The position numbers and the translations under genes were made by a program. The notes below the pieces were generated by a model that did not search any database, had not been told where the DNA came from, and was given only the letters and a program-made list of their open reading frames with translations. Below are positions 28,790-37,524 of a stretch of DNA of 64,000 nucleotides, in pieces; the stretch's first letter is position 1, and each line of letters opens with the position of its first letter. The DNA comes from Carboxylicivirga litoralis. GTDB lineage: Bacteria > Bacteroidota > Bacteroidia > Bacteroidales > Marinilabiliaceae. The stretch is taken from the NCBI RefSeq assembly GCF_025499605.1, contig NZ_JAFMVC010000003.1, forward strand, positions 285,677 through 349,676, given 5' to 3'.

Positions 28790-29190
28790 TATGAAGTTAA
28801 TTACTTGTATTTTGTAAGCAAAACAGATGAGTATAACCAACAAGCATTTAGGTATGCAATAATGCCAATAGGGTATGTTACCCGTTCAATAGGGTATGTA
28901 AGAGTGTCAATGCCATTTGAAAGGCCGTTAGTTGCGTATGTGGGGTATGTCAGCACGATATGTATGACAGTCAGAGTCGATTGCAAGCATGACAGAAGCG
29001 TATGTAAAGCCGACAGATTGGAGTGTAACAGGTGCAGCACGTAATTCAGCAAATGAAAGTATCTTATGTAAGGTCGTCTATAGTGTATGTAAATAATACC
29101 GAGGGCTATGTATGTTCAGCAGCATGATATGTAAGCGCGTCAGCAGCCTTTGCATATAAGGTATTATTTGATGTGTCCTTTTATAGCTAA
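28790..29190. repeat. Degenerate 21-bp-period tandem array, about 19 units
   Basis: Heptamers related to TATGTAA start at 28790, 28811, 28832, 28853, 28874, 28895, 28916, 28937, 28959, 28980, 29001, 29022, 29044, 29065, 29086, 29107, 29128, 29149 and 29170. That is a 21-bp step with only two single-base slips. Several units also share a CAATAG or GTCAGCA tail. The period equals seven codons and both strands have partly open frames with seven-residue repeats (plus: GYVTRSI, GYVRVSM; minus: TYPIERV, TYPIGII), but none has a convincing start or full-length frame. Confidence 0.7.
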
Positions 29191-29272
29191 CTGTGCTTTA
29201 AGTGAATGATAGAACTATTTTCCACTTTAACAGTTCGACGATTCGACAAATAAACAATTCATCAAATATAAA

Positions 29273-29308
29273 ACGCCCCCTGTTGTACCATTACCAACCA
29301 GAGGGCGT
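29273..29308 (-). terminator. Probable terminator of the GH20 operon
   Basis: The arms ACGCCCCCTG and CAGAGGGCGT pair with one mismatch around a 16-nt loop. A short A-run to the left gives a U-tract on the minus-strand transcript. It lies about 110 bp beyond the GH20 stop codon. Confidence 0.5.
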
Positions 29309-29335
29309 CTACTACTAACTACACCAAATATTTTT

Positions 29336-29420
29336 TAAGACTTAAGATACCAGACTAAAGACGCAAGATTCGCTTATTTTCATCTTCCGTCTTTCGTCCG
29401 CGGTCTTCTGTCTTCCGTCT
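29336..29420. repeat. Inverted pair of 7-bp-period AAGACnn repeats
   Basis: The left half is five heptamers (AAGACTT, AAGATAC, CAGACTA, AAGACGC, AAGATTC). The right half is the same heptamer in reverse complement (GTCTTTC, GTCCGCG, GTCTTCT, GTCTTCC, GTCTTTA). The halves can fold on each other. A related stretch is at 31690-31725 on the other side of the GH20 gene. Confidence 0.6.
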
Positions 29421-31676
29421 TTATTTCACAATCACTTCATCAGAAAACAACCAGGCTTTACCACCTGCTGCAGGATGCCAGGCAGGGCATAGGCCTACGT
29501 TCTCAGCAACAATGCGTACATAACGGGCTTTTACCGGTTCAAATTCTGCAGGATATTGAACGATTTCATTCACATCACTTTCGGTGATGCCAGGCTCAAA
29601 TGAGGCTACCTCATTAAATGATTTTCCATCCGCCGATACCTCGTAGCGCACTTTCTTAGGACCAAATACCCATGATAGTGGTGCATTTTTATAACGCGAG
29701 TTGATATGGCTGATTTCTGTTGCTTCACCCATATCAATGATCAGGTCAATCGGTTTCTCTTCAACACCCACTTCCACACCTAGGAAGCCGTTGGTTAAAC
29801 CATATTTACCACCACCATCGTATTGTGGGGCATGTGCATATTTCAATTGATAAGGCTTGCCAAATGCTTTGTGGAAAATGATTTCTTTCTCCGAAACAAA
29901 AGTAGTGCTGCCATCTTCTTTAAACTGGCAGGCTTTTATGTGTGCATCTTCGGCTAAAACAAATGAACCGGTATAAACAGTGCTTTGCTTTGTTGGTTTG
30001 CTGCCATCTTTTGTATAGTAGATGGTATTGGGGCGCTCCGACACAAACTCAAGCGTGGCTGATTTATTTTCATAATCAGGCTCTACATTAATGCGCACAT
30101 GGTAAGAGATGTCGCCGGGTTGGATGCCTTGTTTTTCCAATGTTGGAATGGCCTTGTTAACACGGGCATAAAAGTCGTCCCACTCTCGAATAGCCGGGCT
30201 CCAGGCTACTTCAGCTATAGCAAATACACGCGGAAACAGGTTATATTCGATATGTTTGAATTTAGGCATGTACTCGCTCCACATGTTGGCCTGTACACCA
30301 ATGACGTGGTGTCGTTTATCGGGCGATATATCCGTTGGAATTGATGGGAAGGTATAGACATCGCGCAGTGTACTGATACCCGGGTGCCCCGGTGATGTGC
30401 TTAAATGATTCTGGGTATGGTTAAAATAGTAAGGGAACATCGGTGTCATCACCACATCATGACCGGCCTCGGCAGCTTTAACACCACCGGCTACACCACG
30501 CCACGACATAACGGCTGCGCTTTGTGCCAGTCCACCATCCAATATCTCATCCCATCCAATCAGACGACGATTGTGTTTGTTCAGGAATTTCTCAATGCGA
30601 TGCACAAAATAGCTTTGTAACTCATGTTCGTCATGAGCACCTTCTTCTTTCATGCGCTTGCGGCAATCGGGGCAGGCCAGCCAGGTGTCTTTGGGTGTTT
30701 CGTCGCCTCCGATGTGGATAAACTCACCCGGAAACAGTTCCATCGTTTCGGTTAGTACATCTTCGAGAAACTGAAATGTTGACTCTTTACCAGCACAATA
30801 CACTCCAGCTGAAACGCCAGCTTGTTCCCATATTTCCAGTTCACCGGCATTGTCGCAGTAATACTCTGGATAAGCAACAAGAGCAGCAGCCGAATGCCCC
30901 GGTAATTCTATCTCAGGCACAATAGTAATGTTACGTTCTGAGGCATAAGCTACTATCTCTCTTACTTCTGTTTGTGTATAATAACCACCGTATGATTCGG
31001 TGTTTTTGGTGTTTAAACCTTTCTCCTGATTAGCTGTGAAACCCACATTCTTGCGCCAGGCTCCAATTTCAGTTAATTTAGGATATTTCTTTATCTCCAA
31101 ACGCCAGCCCTGATCATCAACCAAATGCCAGTGAAAAGTATTGAGCTTGTTCATGGCCATGTAGTCGAGGAATTGCTTTATTTCCTCTACGCTAAAAAAG
31201 TGACGCGAAACATCAAAGTGCATGCCTCGCCAGGCAAAACGCGGATAATCGGTAATCGTCAATTTTGGTATTGACACTTTACCGTTATTAAGGGTTAACA
31301 ATTGACGCAATGTCTGTGCTCCATATAACAATCCACTTTTTTCTGTTGCCTCAATCAAAACGCCTTTATCAACTGTCAGACGATAACCTTCAGTAGGAAT
31401 CGTATTGTCTTGTACCAGCTTAAAACGAATCATACCTTCTTCAGCTATTGGCAACTCCAGGCCTTTTTCGCGTGACAATTGTTTGTTTAGCAGTTGAATA
31501 ATAAATGCATCATCCGATGATACACTTAATATCTCTGCTTCAGTCTCAAAATGGCCACCTTGTTGCTGTACCTCAGCCGGATAAGGAATCAGATTAAGCA
31601 TTACTTCTTCGTTGTTGTTTGAGCATGATATAGCCAAAATGGCTATAAACACTGCGATCAGTAGTTTAACTCTCAT
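29421..31676 (-). CDS. Beta-N-acetylhexosaminidase (GH20), lipoprotein
   Basis: It hydrolyses terminal beta-GlcNAc or GalNAc from glycans or chitooligosaccharides. From the Met at 31676 (751 aa) a lipoprotein signal peptide is seen (MRVKLLIAVFIAILAISC); the upstream start at 31700 would place eight residues before it. Seen: an N-terminal GH20b domain, the catalytic barrel with WRGMHFDVSRHFF and HWHLVDDQGWRLEIKKYP, and the catalytic Asp325-Glu326 pair in HIGGDETPKDTW. A chitobiase C-terminal-type Ig domain (YTKDGSKPT) and a discoidin-like domain (about 620-751) follow. It shares direction with the GH10-like lipoprotein at 31758-32840, from which it follows after about 80 bp. Confidence 0.93.
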   Translation of the reverse strand: MRVKLLIAVFIAILAISCSNNNEEVMLNLIPYPAEVQQQGGHFETEAEILSVSSDDAFIIQLLNKQLSREKGLELPIAEEGMIRFKLVQDNTIPTEGYRLTVDKGVLIEATEKSGLLYGAQTLRQLLTLNNGKVSIPKLTITDYPRFAWRGMHFDVSRHFFSVEEIKQFLDYMAMNKLNTFHWHLVDDQGWRLEIKKYPKLTEIGAWRKNVGFTANQEKGLNTKNTESYGGYYTQTEVREIVAYASERNITIVPEIELPGHSAAALVAYPEYYCDNAGELEIWEQAGVSAGVYCAGKESTFQFLEDVLTETMELFPGEFIHIGGDETPKDTWLACPDCRKRMKEEGAHDEHELQSYFVHRIEKFLNKHNRRLIGWDEILDGGLAQSAAVMSWRGVAGGVKAAEAGHDVVMTPMFPYYFNHTQNHLSTSPGHPGISTLRDVYTFPSIPTDISPDKRHHVIGVQANMWSEYMPKFKHIEYNLFPRVFAIAEVAWSPAIREWDDFYARVNKAIPTLEKQGIQPGDISYHVRINVEPDYENKSATLEFVSERPNTIYYTKDGSKPTKQSTVYTGSFVLAEDAHIKACQFKEDGSTTFVSEKEIIFHKAFGKPYQLKYAHAPQYDGGGKYGLTNGFLGVEVGVEEKPIDLIIDMGEATEISHINSRYKNAPLSWVFGPKKVRYEVSADGKSFNEVASFEPGITESDVNEIVQYPAEFEPVKARYVRIVAENVGLCPAWHPAAGGKAWLFSDEVIVK

Positions 31677-31689
31677 TTGAATTTTAAGA

Positions 31690-31725
31690 TTTAAAGACAC
31701 AAGACATAAGACACTAGATTTTTTT
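31690..31725. repeat. 7-bp-period AAGACnn repeat, second site
   Basis: Consecutive heptamers TAAAGAC, ACAAGAC, ATAAGAC, ACTAGAT follow a TTTAAGA start, in the short gap between the two glycosidase genes. They are the same unit as at 29336-29420. Confidence 0.5.
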
Positions 31726-31757
31726 ATATCTATGGTCTTTAATCGTATGTCTGCATA

Positions 31758-32840
31758 TTACCATTTATCAATTTCTTCTTTCAAGATAGCCCAGTGCTCG
31801 TCAGTCAATTCATAAGGTGTGAAAATACATACGCCTGCTGCGCCACCTTTTTTCGATGCCTGAATACCCATTCGGAAATCTTCCGGTGTTTCAAAGGCCG
31901 GCATGTACAGTCCGCTATAAAGAGGAGCTCGTCCATTAAGTGCTGCAACACCTTCCACACACGATTGCTCAATCCAGTCAATACCTTCGCGGTAAAAACT
32001 CTGGTAATTCATTGGATAATAAGCATCCAGGGCCCATTTGTCCCATTCCTGGCGCACCAGCTTTTTTGAGATGGTTGGTGTTGGAAAAACAGCTGCGTTA
32101 ATTTTATTACCCTTGGCATGAACCGCTTTTGTTAGTTCGGCAACTGTCTCAGTAACCATATCATATCGAAACTGACGCCATTTATCATTGTCGGGTGCTG
32201 CATCGCCAAAGGTTGAAGCATCTTCACCAGTTTCTTTCTTGTAGCGTTCGATACAGTCATCGCAGTAGCAAAAGTCAAATTCGGCGTATTCCTTATCCAT
32301 AACCAAACCATACACATCCCAAAGATCGCGTGCTAAAATCACATCGGAATGGCGAATATAGTCCAGGTGTACACCATCAATATTGGGAACTTCGGCTAAG
32401 TCTTCAACCACTTTTGTCAGATACGCTCTAACTACCGGCTTGGTAGGACACAACCACTTGTAGTAATCAACAAAAGGCTGATGCTCGGCTGTTGAACGAC
32501 CATCACGGCTTACAGTATACCAATCGGCATGTTCGCTTAATAATTTATCATCATAACGGCGCAAAATGGTTTGCCAGGCATGTAATTCTAATCCATGTTT
32601 GTGTGCCAACTCAACCGCTGCAGCATATTTCTCCAATGAGGTTTGATACATCACGCCATCAATGCCCGTTTCTTTAAGCTTGATAAACATCTTTTCCAGT
32701 TCTTCGGTGCCTTCGTTTTTGCCTTCACCCATCCACACAAAATGTTTGGCCGATGATTCTTCTTTGGCAGGCTGGCAAGCCGATAAACTGATTATTGTGA
32801 ATAATACGATTAAACCGATTAGTTTATTAATTAGCTTCAT
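31758..32840 (-). CDS. GH10-like (GHL-type) glycoside hydrolase lipoprotein
   Basis: A 360-aa lipoprotein (lipobox LSAC, Cys22) predicted to be a TIM-barrel glycosidase. Seen: GIDGVMYQTSLEKYAAAVELAHKHGLELHAWQTIL, DGVHLDYIRH (a conserved Asp-Tyr-Ile-Arg typical of GHL proteins), a CYCDDCIERYKKETG segment, INAAVFPTP, and WALDAYYPMNYQSF. These features fit the putative glycosyl hydrolase GHL10/DUF4015-like group; substrate and exact family are not certain. It lies upstream of GH20 in the same direction, suggesting both work on an amino-sugar-containing glycan. Confidence 0.7.
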   Translation of the reverse strand: MKLINKLIGLIVLFTIISLSACQPAKEESSAKHFVWMGEGKNEGTEELEKMFIKLKETGIDGVMYQTSLEKYAAAVELAHKHGLELHAWQTILRRYDDKLLSEHADWYTVSRDGRSTAEHQPFVDYYKWLCPTKPVVRAYLTKVVEDLAEVPNIDGVHLDYIRHSDVILARDLWDVYGLVMDKEYAEFDFCYCDDCIERYKKETGEDASTFGDAAPDNDKWRQFRYDMVTETVAELTKAVHAKGNKINAAVFPTPTISKKLVRQEWDKWALDAYYPMNYQSFYREGIDWIEQSCVEGVAALNGRAPLYSGLYMPAFETPEDFRMGIQASKKGGAAGVCIFTPYELTDEHWAILKEEIDKW

Positions 32841-33002
32841 AACAATACTTTTTAGAGGTTATATGCTCTAAGGTCAGCCTTTTATTTTAAAGTCCGAAAT
32901 ATAGAAAGCCTGTATGGTGCCGAATTGAAATCTTGTTACAGATAATTGAACAAATGTGCCATATCTTTTTTCTTTTCATGACACCAAAGTTGTATAGAGA
33001 AG

Positions 33003-34010
33003 ATGCATAAAACAGAAAATACTGATGTATTGATAGTTGGTCAGGGATTGGCTGGCACGATGCTTTCGTATCATTTATTGAAACAAAACATTACTCATAA
33101 GGTGATTGATGTACCAAAAATTGGACATGCTTCACGTGTGGCCGCCGGATTAATTAACCCTATTGTAGTGAAGCGAGTGACGAAAACCTGGCAAGCTGAA
33201 TTGTTTTATCCTTATGCTTACCAGTTGTACCAAGAGTTAGAGGTGAAGCTGAAGACTAAATTTTATTACCCGATGAGCATTAGCAAACTCTACGGTAAGG
33301 ATGATCACCAGTTCTGGCAATATCGTAACGCAAAAGAACAGTTGGATGATTATATCTCAGTTGTTTCAAGGTATGATTTGCCTGAGGATATTAAACAGCC
33401 GTATGGCTATGGCACAATTAAAACTTGTGCACGCCTGGATATGGCCACTATGCTTGATGCTTATCGCCAGTTCTTGATTAAGGAAGACATACTGATAGAG
33501 GCAGATTTTAATGATGATGATCTGGTGCTTTCTAATGAAGGTGTTGGTTGGAACGGCTTAAAAGCCAAACACATTATTTTTTGTCGCGGCGCTTTTGATG
33601 AACATAGTCGCTTTTTTAAATATTTGAAATGGAATAATACCAAAGGGGAATTACTCGAGGCTGAAGTTGAAGGGCTGGAATTAGATACCATTATTAGCAA
33701 AGGCATATTTGTGATGCCGATTGGTCAACAGCATTTTAAAATTGGGGCGACTTATGCACACCATTGGAGTGATCTGATTCCGACTGATGAGAAACGAAGA
33801 GAACTATTAGATAAATGGAAGCGAATTTCAGACTCGTCACTCACGATCAAGGAACAATTAACGGGTATCCGCCCAACTTTGGCCGACCGGCGACCAGTTA
33901 CGGCTTTTCTGGATGCTACACCACAACTTGGAATATTTAATGGTTTAGGATCGCGTGGAGGTTTAATGGCGCCTTACCTGGCAATGGAGATGGCTAAGAA
34001 TATAACTTGA
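33003..34010 (+). CDS. FAD-dependent oxidoreductase (DAO family)
   Basis: A 335-aa flavoprotein of the glycine/D-amino-acid oxidase type. Seen: the N-terminal dinucleotide-binding motif DVLIVGQGLAGTMLSYHLL (about residues 8-26), SRVAAGLINPIVVKR, and a C-terminal FAD-contact region GIRPTLADRRPVTAFLDATPQLGIFNGLGSRGGLMAPYLA. No signal peptide is present, so it is cytoplasmic. The substrate cannot be told. It is a single gene transcribed away from the glycosidases. Confidence 0.82.
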   Translation: MHKTENTDVLIVGQGLAGTMLSYHLLKQNITHKVIDVPKIGHASRVAAGLINPIVVKRVTKTWQAELFYPYAYQLYQELEVKLKTKFYYPMSISKLYGKDDHQFWQYRNAKEQLDDYISVVSRYDLPEDIKQPYGYGTIKTCARLDMATMLDAYRQFLIKEDILIEADFNDDDLVLSNEGVGWNGLKAKHIIFCRGAFDEHSRFFKYLKWNNTKGELLEAEVEGLELDTIISKGIFVMPIGQQHFKIGATYAHHWSDLIPTDEKRRELLDKWKRISDSSLTIKEQLTGIRPTLADRRPVTAFLDATPQLGIFNGLGSRGGLMAPYLAMEMAKNIT

Positions 34011-34165
34011 AGCGGTCTGTTTATGCTATGCGGAATCATTTTATAAATATATAATTGGATGAAGTTTCTTTATTAAGTATTTTTAAGTCTTAAAATGGAG
34101 TCCAGAAACCAATAAACGGGGCGTAACCGAAAAGCCAAACGAGTAGGAGATAAGCGCACTTTTAT

Positions 34166-34408
34166 ATGAATACAGATTGTCCGAATGTTGAAAAATGCCC
34201 CATTTTTAACGGTATCCTTAAAGACCGAAAAATGACAACTAAGTCATATCAGATACAGTACTGTAATGGAGGAGAATTAAAGTATTCAAAATGCAAACGT
34301 TTTGAAACAAAAGTAAAATATGGCGTTTGTCCTCCTGACTTATTGCCAAATTCAGCTATGACATTAGAACAAATAGCCGAAAAATACGGCTTAACGCTTA
34401 ATTCTTAA
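34166..34408 (+). CDS. Small Cys-rich protein
   Basis: An 80-aa protein with five cysteines (C5, C11, C33, C43, C55). The spacing of the first pair (DCPNVEKCPIF) and the later YC, KC and VCPPD suggests metal or Fe-S binding (inference). The C-terminal LEQIAEKYGL helix looks conserved-like. I recognise the type from Bacteroidota genomes but no function is known. It is alone, ahead of a hairpin it shares with the convergent DUF5723 gene. Confidence 0.65.
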   Translation: MNTDCPNVEKCPIFNGILKDRKMTTKSYQIQYCNGGELKYSKCKRFETKVKYGVCPPDLLPNSAMTLEQIAEKYGLTLNS

Positions 34409-34430
34409 GAAAGATTACCCATCTACATTG

Positions 34431-34459
34431 ACCATTTAAACTCAATGGGTTTAAATGGT
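34431..34459. terminator. Convergent-gene hairpin
   Basis: The 11-bp perfect arms ACCATTTAAAC and GTTTAAATGGT with a 7-nt loop lie between the small Cys-rich gene and the convergent DUF5723 gene. No T-run is present, so termination strength is uncertain. Confidence 0.5.
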
Positions 34460-34470
34460 ATCTATGGGAA

Positions 34471-35865
34471 TTAGTCAATACCTTCTTCAGATTCCTCTAT
34501 TTTCCCATTAAACACAAAGTTGATGCCCAATCGGGCATTTACATATTTAGCCGTTGATGGTTTAAACATCGAAGTGAGGTTATCGGTGACTGCATACAAC
34601 TGAAATGCCCTCAAGTTAAAAGCCATTCCTGCTCCCAAATTGGCGGGAGCGTTTTTCATATATGAATAGGAGAGAACACCTGACAAGGTTCGGCCAGCCT
34701 GCAGCCCTGTAGCCAAAGTGATTTGCGGTACCAGCTTTTTATCCACCCAATAGTTTTTGGATACAAAACCAAAGTTAAGCCAATGCTTAAACTGATAGTC
34801 GGCCGATACGTTAAAGCTTCCCATTAAACCGGTGGTGTAGCTTCCTCCTTCATCGCTAAAGCGAAAGGTGTCTTCAAAATCATCAACAATATCCTCAAGG
34901 TACTCCTGGTCGCCGGCATCGCCGGTAAGCTCCTCCGATACATCAATACCTGTGTACTCAAATACGCCATTGGTATAGAAGCGCGATGTTTCATCCTTCC
35001 ATTTGATGTACCCAATATCGTTAATGGCAGCGCCCAATAAAAGTTTATCCGTTAGTTGATAGGTGGCGCCAATATCGAAGCCGAATCCCGAATTTTTAGT
35101 GCTGACCAGTTGATTACTAAAGCTATCGAATTGTACATCGTCCACATAGCCAGCATCGTCATAACTGATTTCTAATGGCATATTGGTTCTGAAAGCGGCA
35201 TCGGCTGCTATTCGCATATATCCATTATCCAAAGTTTGAATATCCAGGTTCATGTATTCCGACTCCATGCTGGCAACGCCCATCAGGTATTTAATTCTCA
35301 AGCCCAAGGTTAGTTTGTCAGTTATTGGTTTCGATGCTCCAATTGCAATCTCGTTATAATCAATGCCATTGACATATAAGTCAGATAACGAATGATTGAT
35401 GGGTATTTCTTCTTCGTAGTTCCAGTTACCGTATCGCAAATCCATTAAGGCCTGCGGATAATTAACTTTTGCTTTAAGCTTATGGTTGATGTCAAAAGTG
35501 AAAAACCAGTCCTTAAACGCGAAACCAAAACCGATAATCTGAATGGATGCCTCGGTGGCAAAAATATTGTTATCCTGCATTTGGTCGGCTGCATAGTCCA
35601 GATCAATAATCAAAGAATCGGCCTGAAGACCTGTGCCTTGGCGGATAATGTCGTCCCAGGCAAAGCCCGAATTGGAACCATTGATTTGAACGCTGCCCAA
35701 AGCTGGCATCGCCAGGTACCATTTTTTCACCGGACGAAAAGCAGCGTTTAACTGCGTGGATTGCGGAATGCCTTTGGTGAACATCAGGGAGTTGTCCTGC
35801 CCTGAGGCAACAATGGTGCAGAGTGTTATTATTGCAGTTAGGTATATGTGTTTGGTAATTTTCAT
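34471..35865 (-). CDS. DUF5723-type outer-membrane barrel protein, cassette copy 2
   Basis: A 464-aa predicted outer-membrane beta-barrel. Seen: signal peptide (MKITKHIYLTAIITLCTIVASGQ), then an alternating-strand barrel with GKPI/GASKPITDKLTLGLRIKYLMG and a final strand YVNARLGINFVFNG, followed by a short acidic tail. It is a clear paralogue of the protein at 37525-38937 along its whole length: AFRPVK, LPALGSV, NGSN-GF, GTGLQADSL and INHSLSDL are shared. It starts 14 bp after its lipoprotein partner. The PorV/PorP-like fold suggests a link with type IX secretion or gliding, but this is unproven. Confidence 0.75.
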   Translation of the reverse strand: MKITKHIYLTAIITLCTIVASGQDNSLMFTKGIPQSTQLNAAFRPVKKWYLAMPALGSVQINGSNSGFAWDDIIRQGTGLQADSLIIDLDYAADQMQDNNIFATEASIQIIGFGFAFKDWFFTFDINHKLKAKVNYPQALMDLRYGNWNYEEEIPINHSLSDLYVNGIDYNEIAIGASKPITDKLTLGLRIKYLMGVASMESEYMNLDIQTLDNGYMRIAADAAFRTNMPLEISYDDAGYVDDVQFDSFSNQLVSTKNSGFGFDIGATYQLTDKLLLGAAINDIGYIKWKDETSRFYTNGVFEYTGIDVSEELTGDAGDQEYLEDIVDDFEDTFRFSDEGGSYTTGLMGSFNVSADYQFKHWLNFGFVSKNYWVDKKLVPQITLATGLQAGRTLSGVLSYSYMKNAPANLGAGMAFNLRAFQLYAVTDNLTSMFKPSTAKYVNARLGINFVFNGKIEESEEGID

Positions 35866-35879
35866 AGTGCTAAAAGGGC

Positions 35880-37403
35880 TTAGTTGTTCAATTGGCCTTT
35901 AATCGTAAAATCAACAGAAAGCGAATTGTTGGTTAAAATTACTACCGGCTGTCTATCTTCATAATTGACAGAACGTAGTTTAAAACGCACAATCAATTTA
36001 TCAGCTTCTGAGAGTTCGCTGATTTGATTGTCAGTTAAATTAACTTGCGAAAATCGTTCTGTAACCTTGGTGGCAATTCCGTCGCTATTAACCTCGGCAG
36101 GATTAAGGATGATTGCTTTAATGGTTTCGCGCACCTGTTTGCCTTCTTCGTTATATATATCAATAAAAGCTTCTGCCTCAAAGGGGAAACTACTGATGCC
36201 TTTTACATCAAGTCTTGCCTTTACAAAGTCCTGAACAAAATCGATATCGCTAATATCAATGGTGTCTGTGGTGATGGAAGCATTTAATAAAAATTCAGCA
36301 GGTATTTCAATCATATAACCAAAATAGACGCTACTACTATTATCCAGCTCAACTTCTTCAGTAAGGGCATAGCCGGGATGAAGAATTAGATCAGCAGAGT
36401 AATTAACTAAATCGGGGATGCCCGAGAAGAACTCTTTGAGATTGGAGTTTTTATCTAAAGAAATAGTGTCTGAAACAGATGTAACATTTTCAGGTGCAGG
36501 TGGCACAATAATATTGTCAAATATGGTTAGTTGCATGCCATCTACACTTCCCCCTTCTGCAGTAAATACTGGCATAATCAGCCCTGCAAAAGGAGTGGAG
36601 TTGGTAACCAGTAGTTTTAAATCAGGTTTGATAAATTCGATGCCGTCTGACATTTCTTCCAAAATATCGAAGTCAAACTCGAATGATCCTCTGTCAAAAC
36701 GGGTGATGATTTCGGTTAAGGTGCCTTTGATATAATCGAAATTGTACTTTTCCATTGATACAGATAGCGTACCTATTTGTAAAGCATTGAAGCGTAAACC
36801 TTCATTTATGCTTCTAAAAGTGAGTGTAGTCGGAAGTTTTCCATCGACCAATTCAAAAGAGTCATTTTCATGAAATTGTATGACAGGCGTATCATTATCT
36901 ACCGTCATTTCAATGGTTTTTCCTCCTTGCTCAGCGTTAACTGTAGGAAAAAAAACACGCACATATAAGGGTGTGGCGAAATCTGTACCACTTACATGTA
37001 GCTCATAACTTAGCTTCATTTTACTAATGCTGCCATTGTCGACTTCAATTGGAATGTTAACATCGTCGATGGTGTGTTCAGCACCATCATTTAAAAATAG
37101 AAACGGTATTGGAATGTCAGCCGATTTAACTTCTACTTGATAGATGTCATCTAAGTCAATATAACGAACCGAATCTTTATCCTGATAGAGCATAATCCGC
37201 TCGAAACCTTGTTCATCGGTGTAGTATTTGACGTAATCAGCACTCTCGGAAAAAATATCAGCCATGGTGACCGATGCATTGACGAGCGGCAAAGCGAGGC
37301 CGGTATCTAATTCAATTTCGCCCGATAATTTATCGGTGTTGAAATCATCGCCGATGCACGAAAATAGGGTAATGCTCAATAGAGCAACTACAAGTTTCTT
37401 CAT
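35880..37403 (-). CDS. Cassette lipoprotein, copy 2
   Basis: A 507-aa predicted lipoprotein from the Met at 37403 (MKKLVVALLSITLFSC, lipobox Cys16); the upstream start at 37436 adds 11 residues before the signal peptide. It is mostly beta-strand with no catalytic motif recognised. It is homologous to the protein at 38963-40474: both have CIGD-F-TD, LPL-----TM-DI, and a C-terminal SxxxKLIVRFKL-S--YEDRQ / ILTN----DFTIKG block. The two homologues are more diverged than the barrel pair. It precedes its barrel by 14 bp. Confidence 0.7.
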   Translation of the reverse strand: MKKLVVALLSITLFSCIGDDFNTDKLSGEIELDTGLALPLVNASVTMADIFSESADYVKYYTDEQGFERIMLYQDKDSVRYIDLDDIYQVEVKSADIPIPFLFLNDGAEHTIDDVNIPIEVDNGSISKMKLSYELHVSGTDFATPLYVRVFFPTVNAEQGGKTIEMTVDNDTPVIQFHENDSFELVDGKLPTTLTFRSINEGLRFNALQIGTLSVSMEKYNFDYIKGTLTEIITRFDRGSFEFDFDILEEMSDGIEFIKPDLKLLVTNSTPFAGLIMPVFTAEGGSVDGMQLTIFDNIIVPPAPENVTSVSDTISLDKNSNLKEFFSGIPDLVNYSADLILHPGYALTEEVELDNSSSVYFGYMIEIPAEFLLNASITTDTIDISDIDFVQDFVKARLDVKGISSFPFEAEAFIDIYNEEGKQVRETIKAIILNPAEVNSDGIATKVTERFSQVNLTDNQISELSEADKLIVRFKLRSVNYEDRQPVVILTNNSLSVDFTIKGQLNN

Positions 37404-37468
37404 ATTAATAGGTTTCGTTATTAGCTTGTACAACACATAAATTTAAGGATGGTTTTGTTTAATGTAAA

Positions 37469-37505
37469 CAAAAAACGGCTCTTACTTTTAGTAAGAACCG
37501 TTTGT
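37469..37505 (-). terminator. Terminator between the two cassettes
   Basis: The arms AACGGCTCTTAC and GTAAGAACCGTT pair with one mismatch around TTTTA. On the minus strand the stem is followed by T-rich sequence (the A-run at 37469-37475), so the first cassette ends here and the second is probably transcribed on its own. Confidence 0.7.
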
Positions 37506-37524
37506 ATTGGTGTTTATCTATTGG

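Noticed and set aside
28805..29044. 79-codon plus-strand frame and an 83-codon minus-strand frame within the 21-bp array
   Set aside because: Both are open because the period is a multiple of three; neither has a ribosome-binding site or covers the whole array. Kept as a repeat, not a gene.
28790..29190. CRISPR array
   Set aside because: The period is only 21 bp, the repeated part is a loose heptamer, and no cas genes are in the window.
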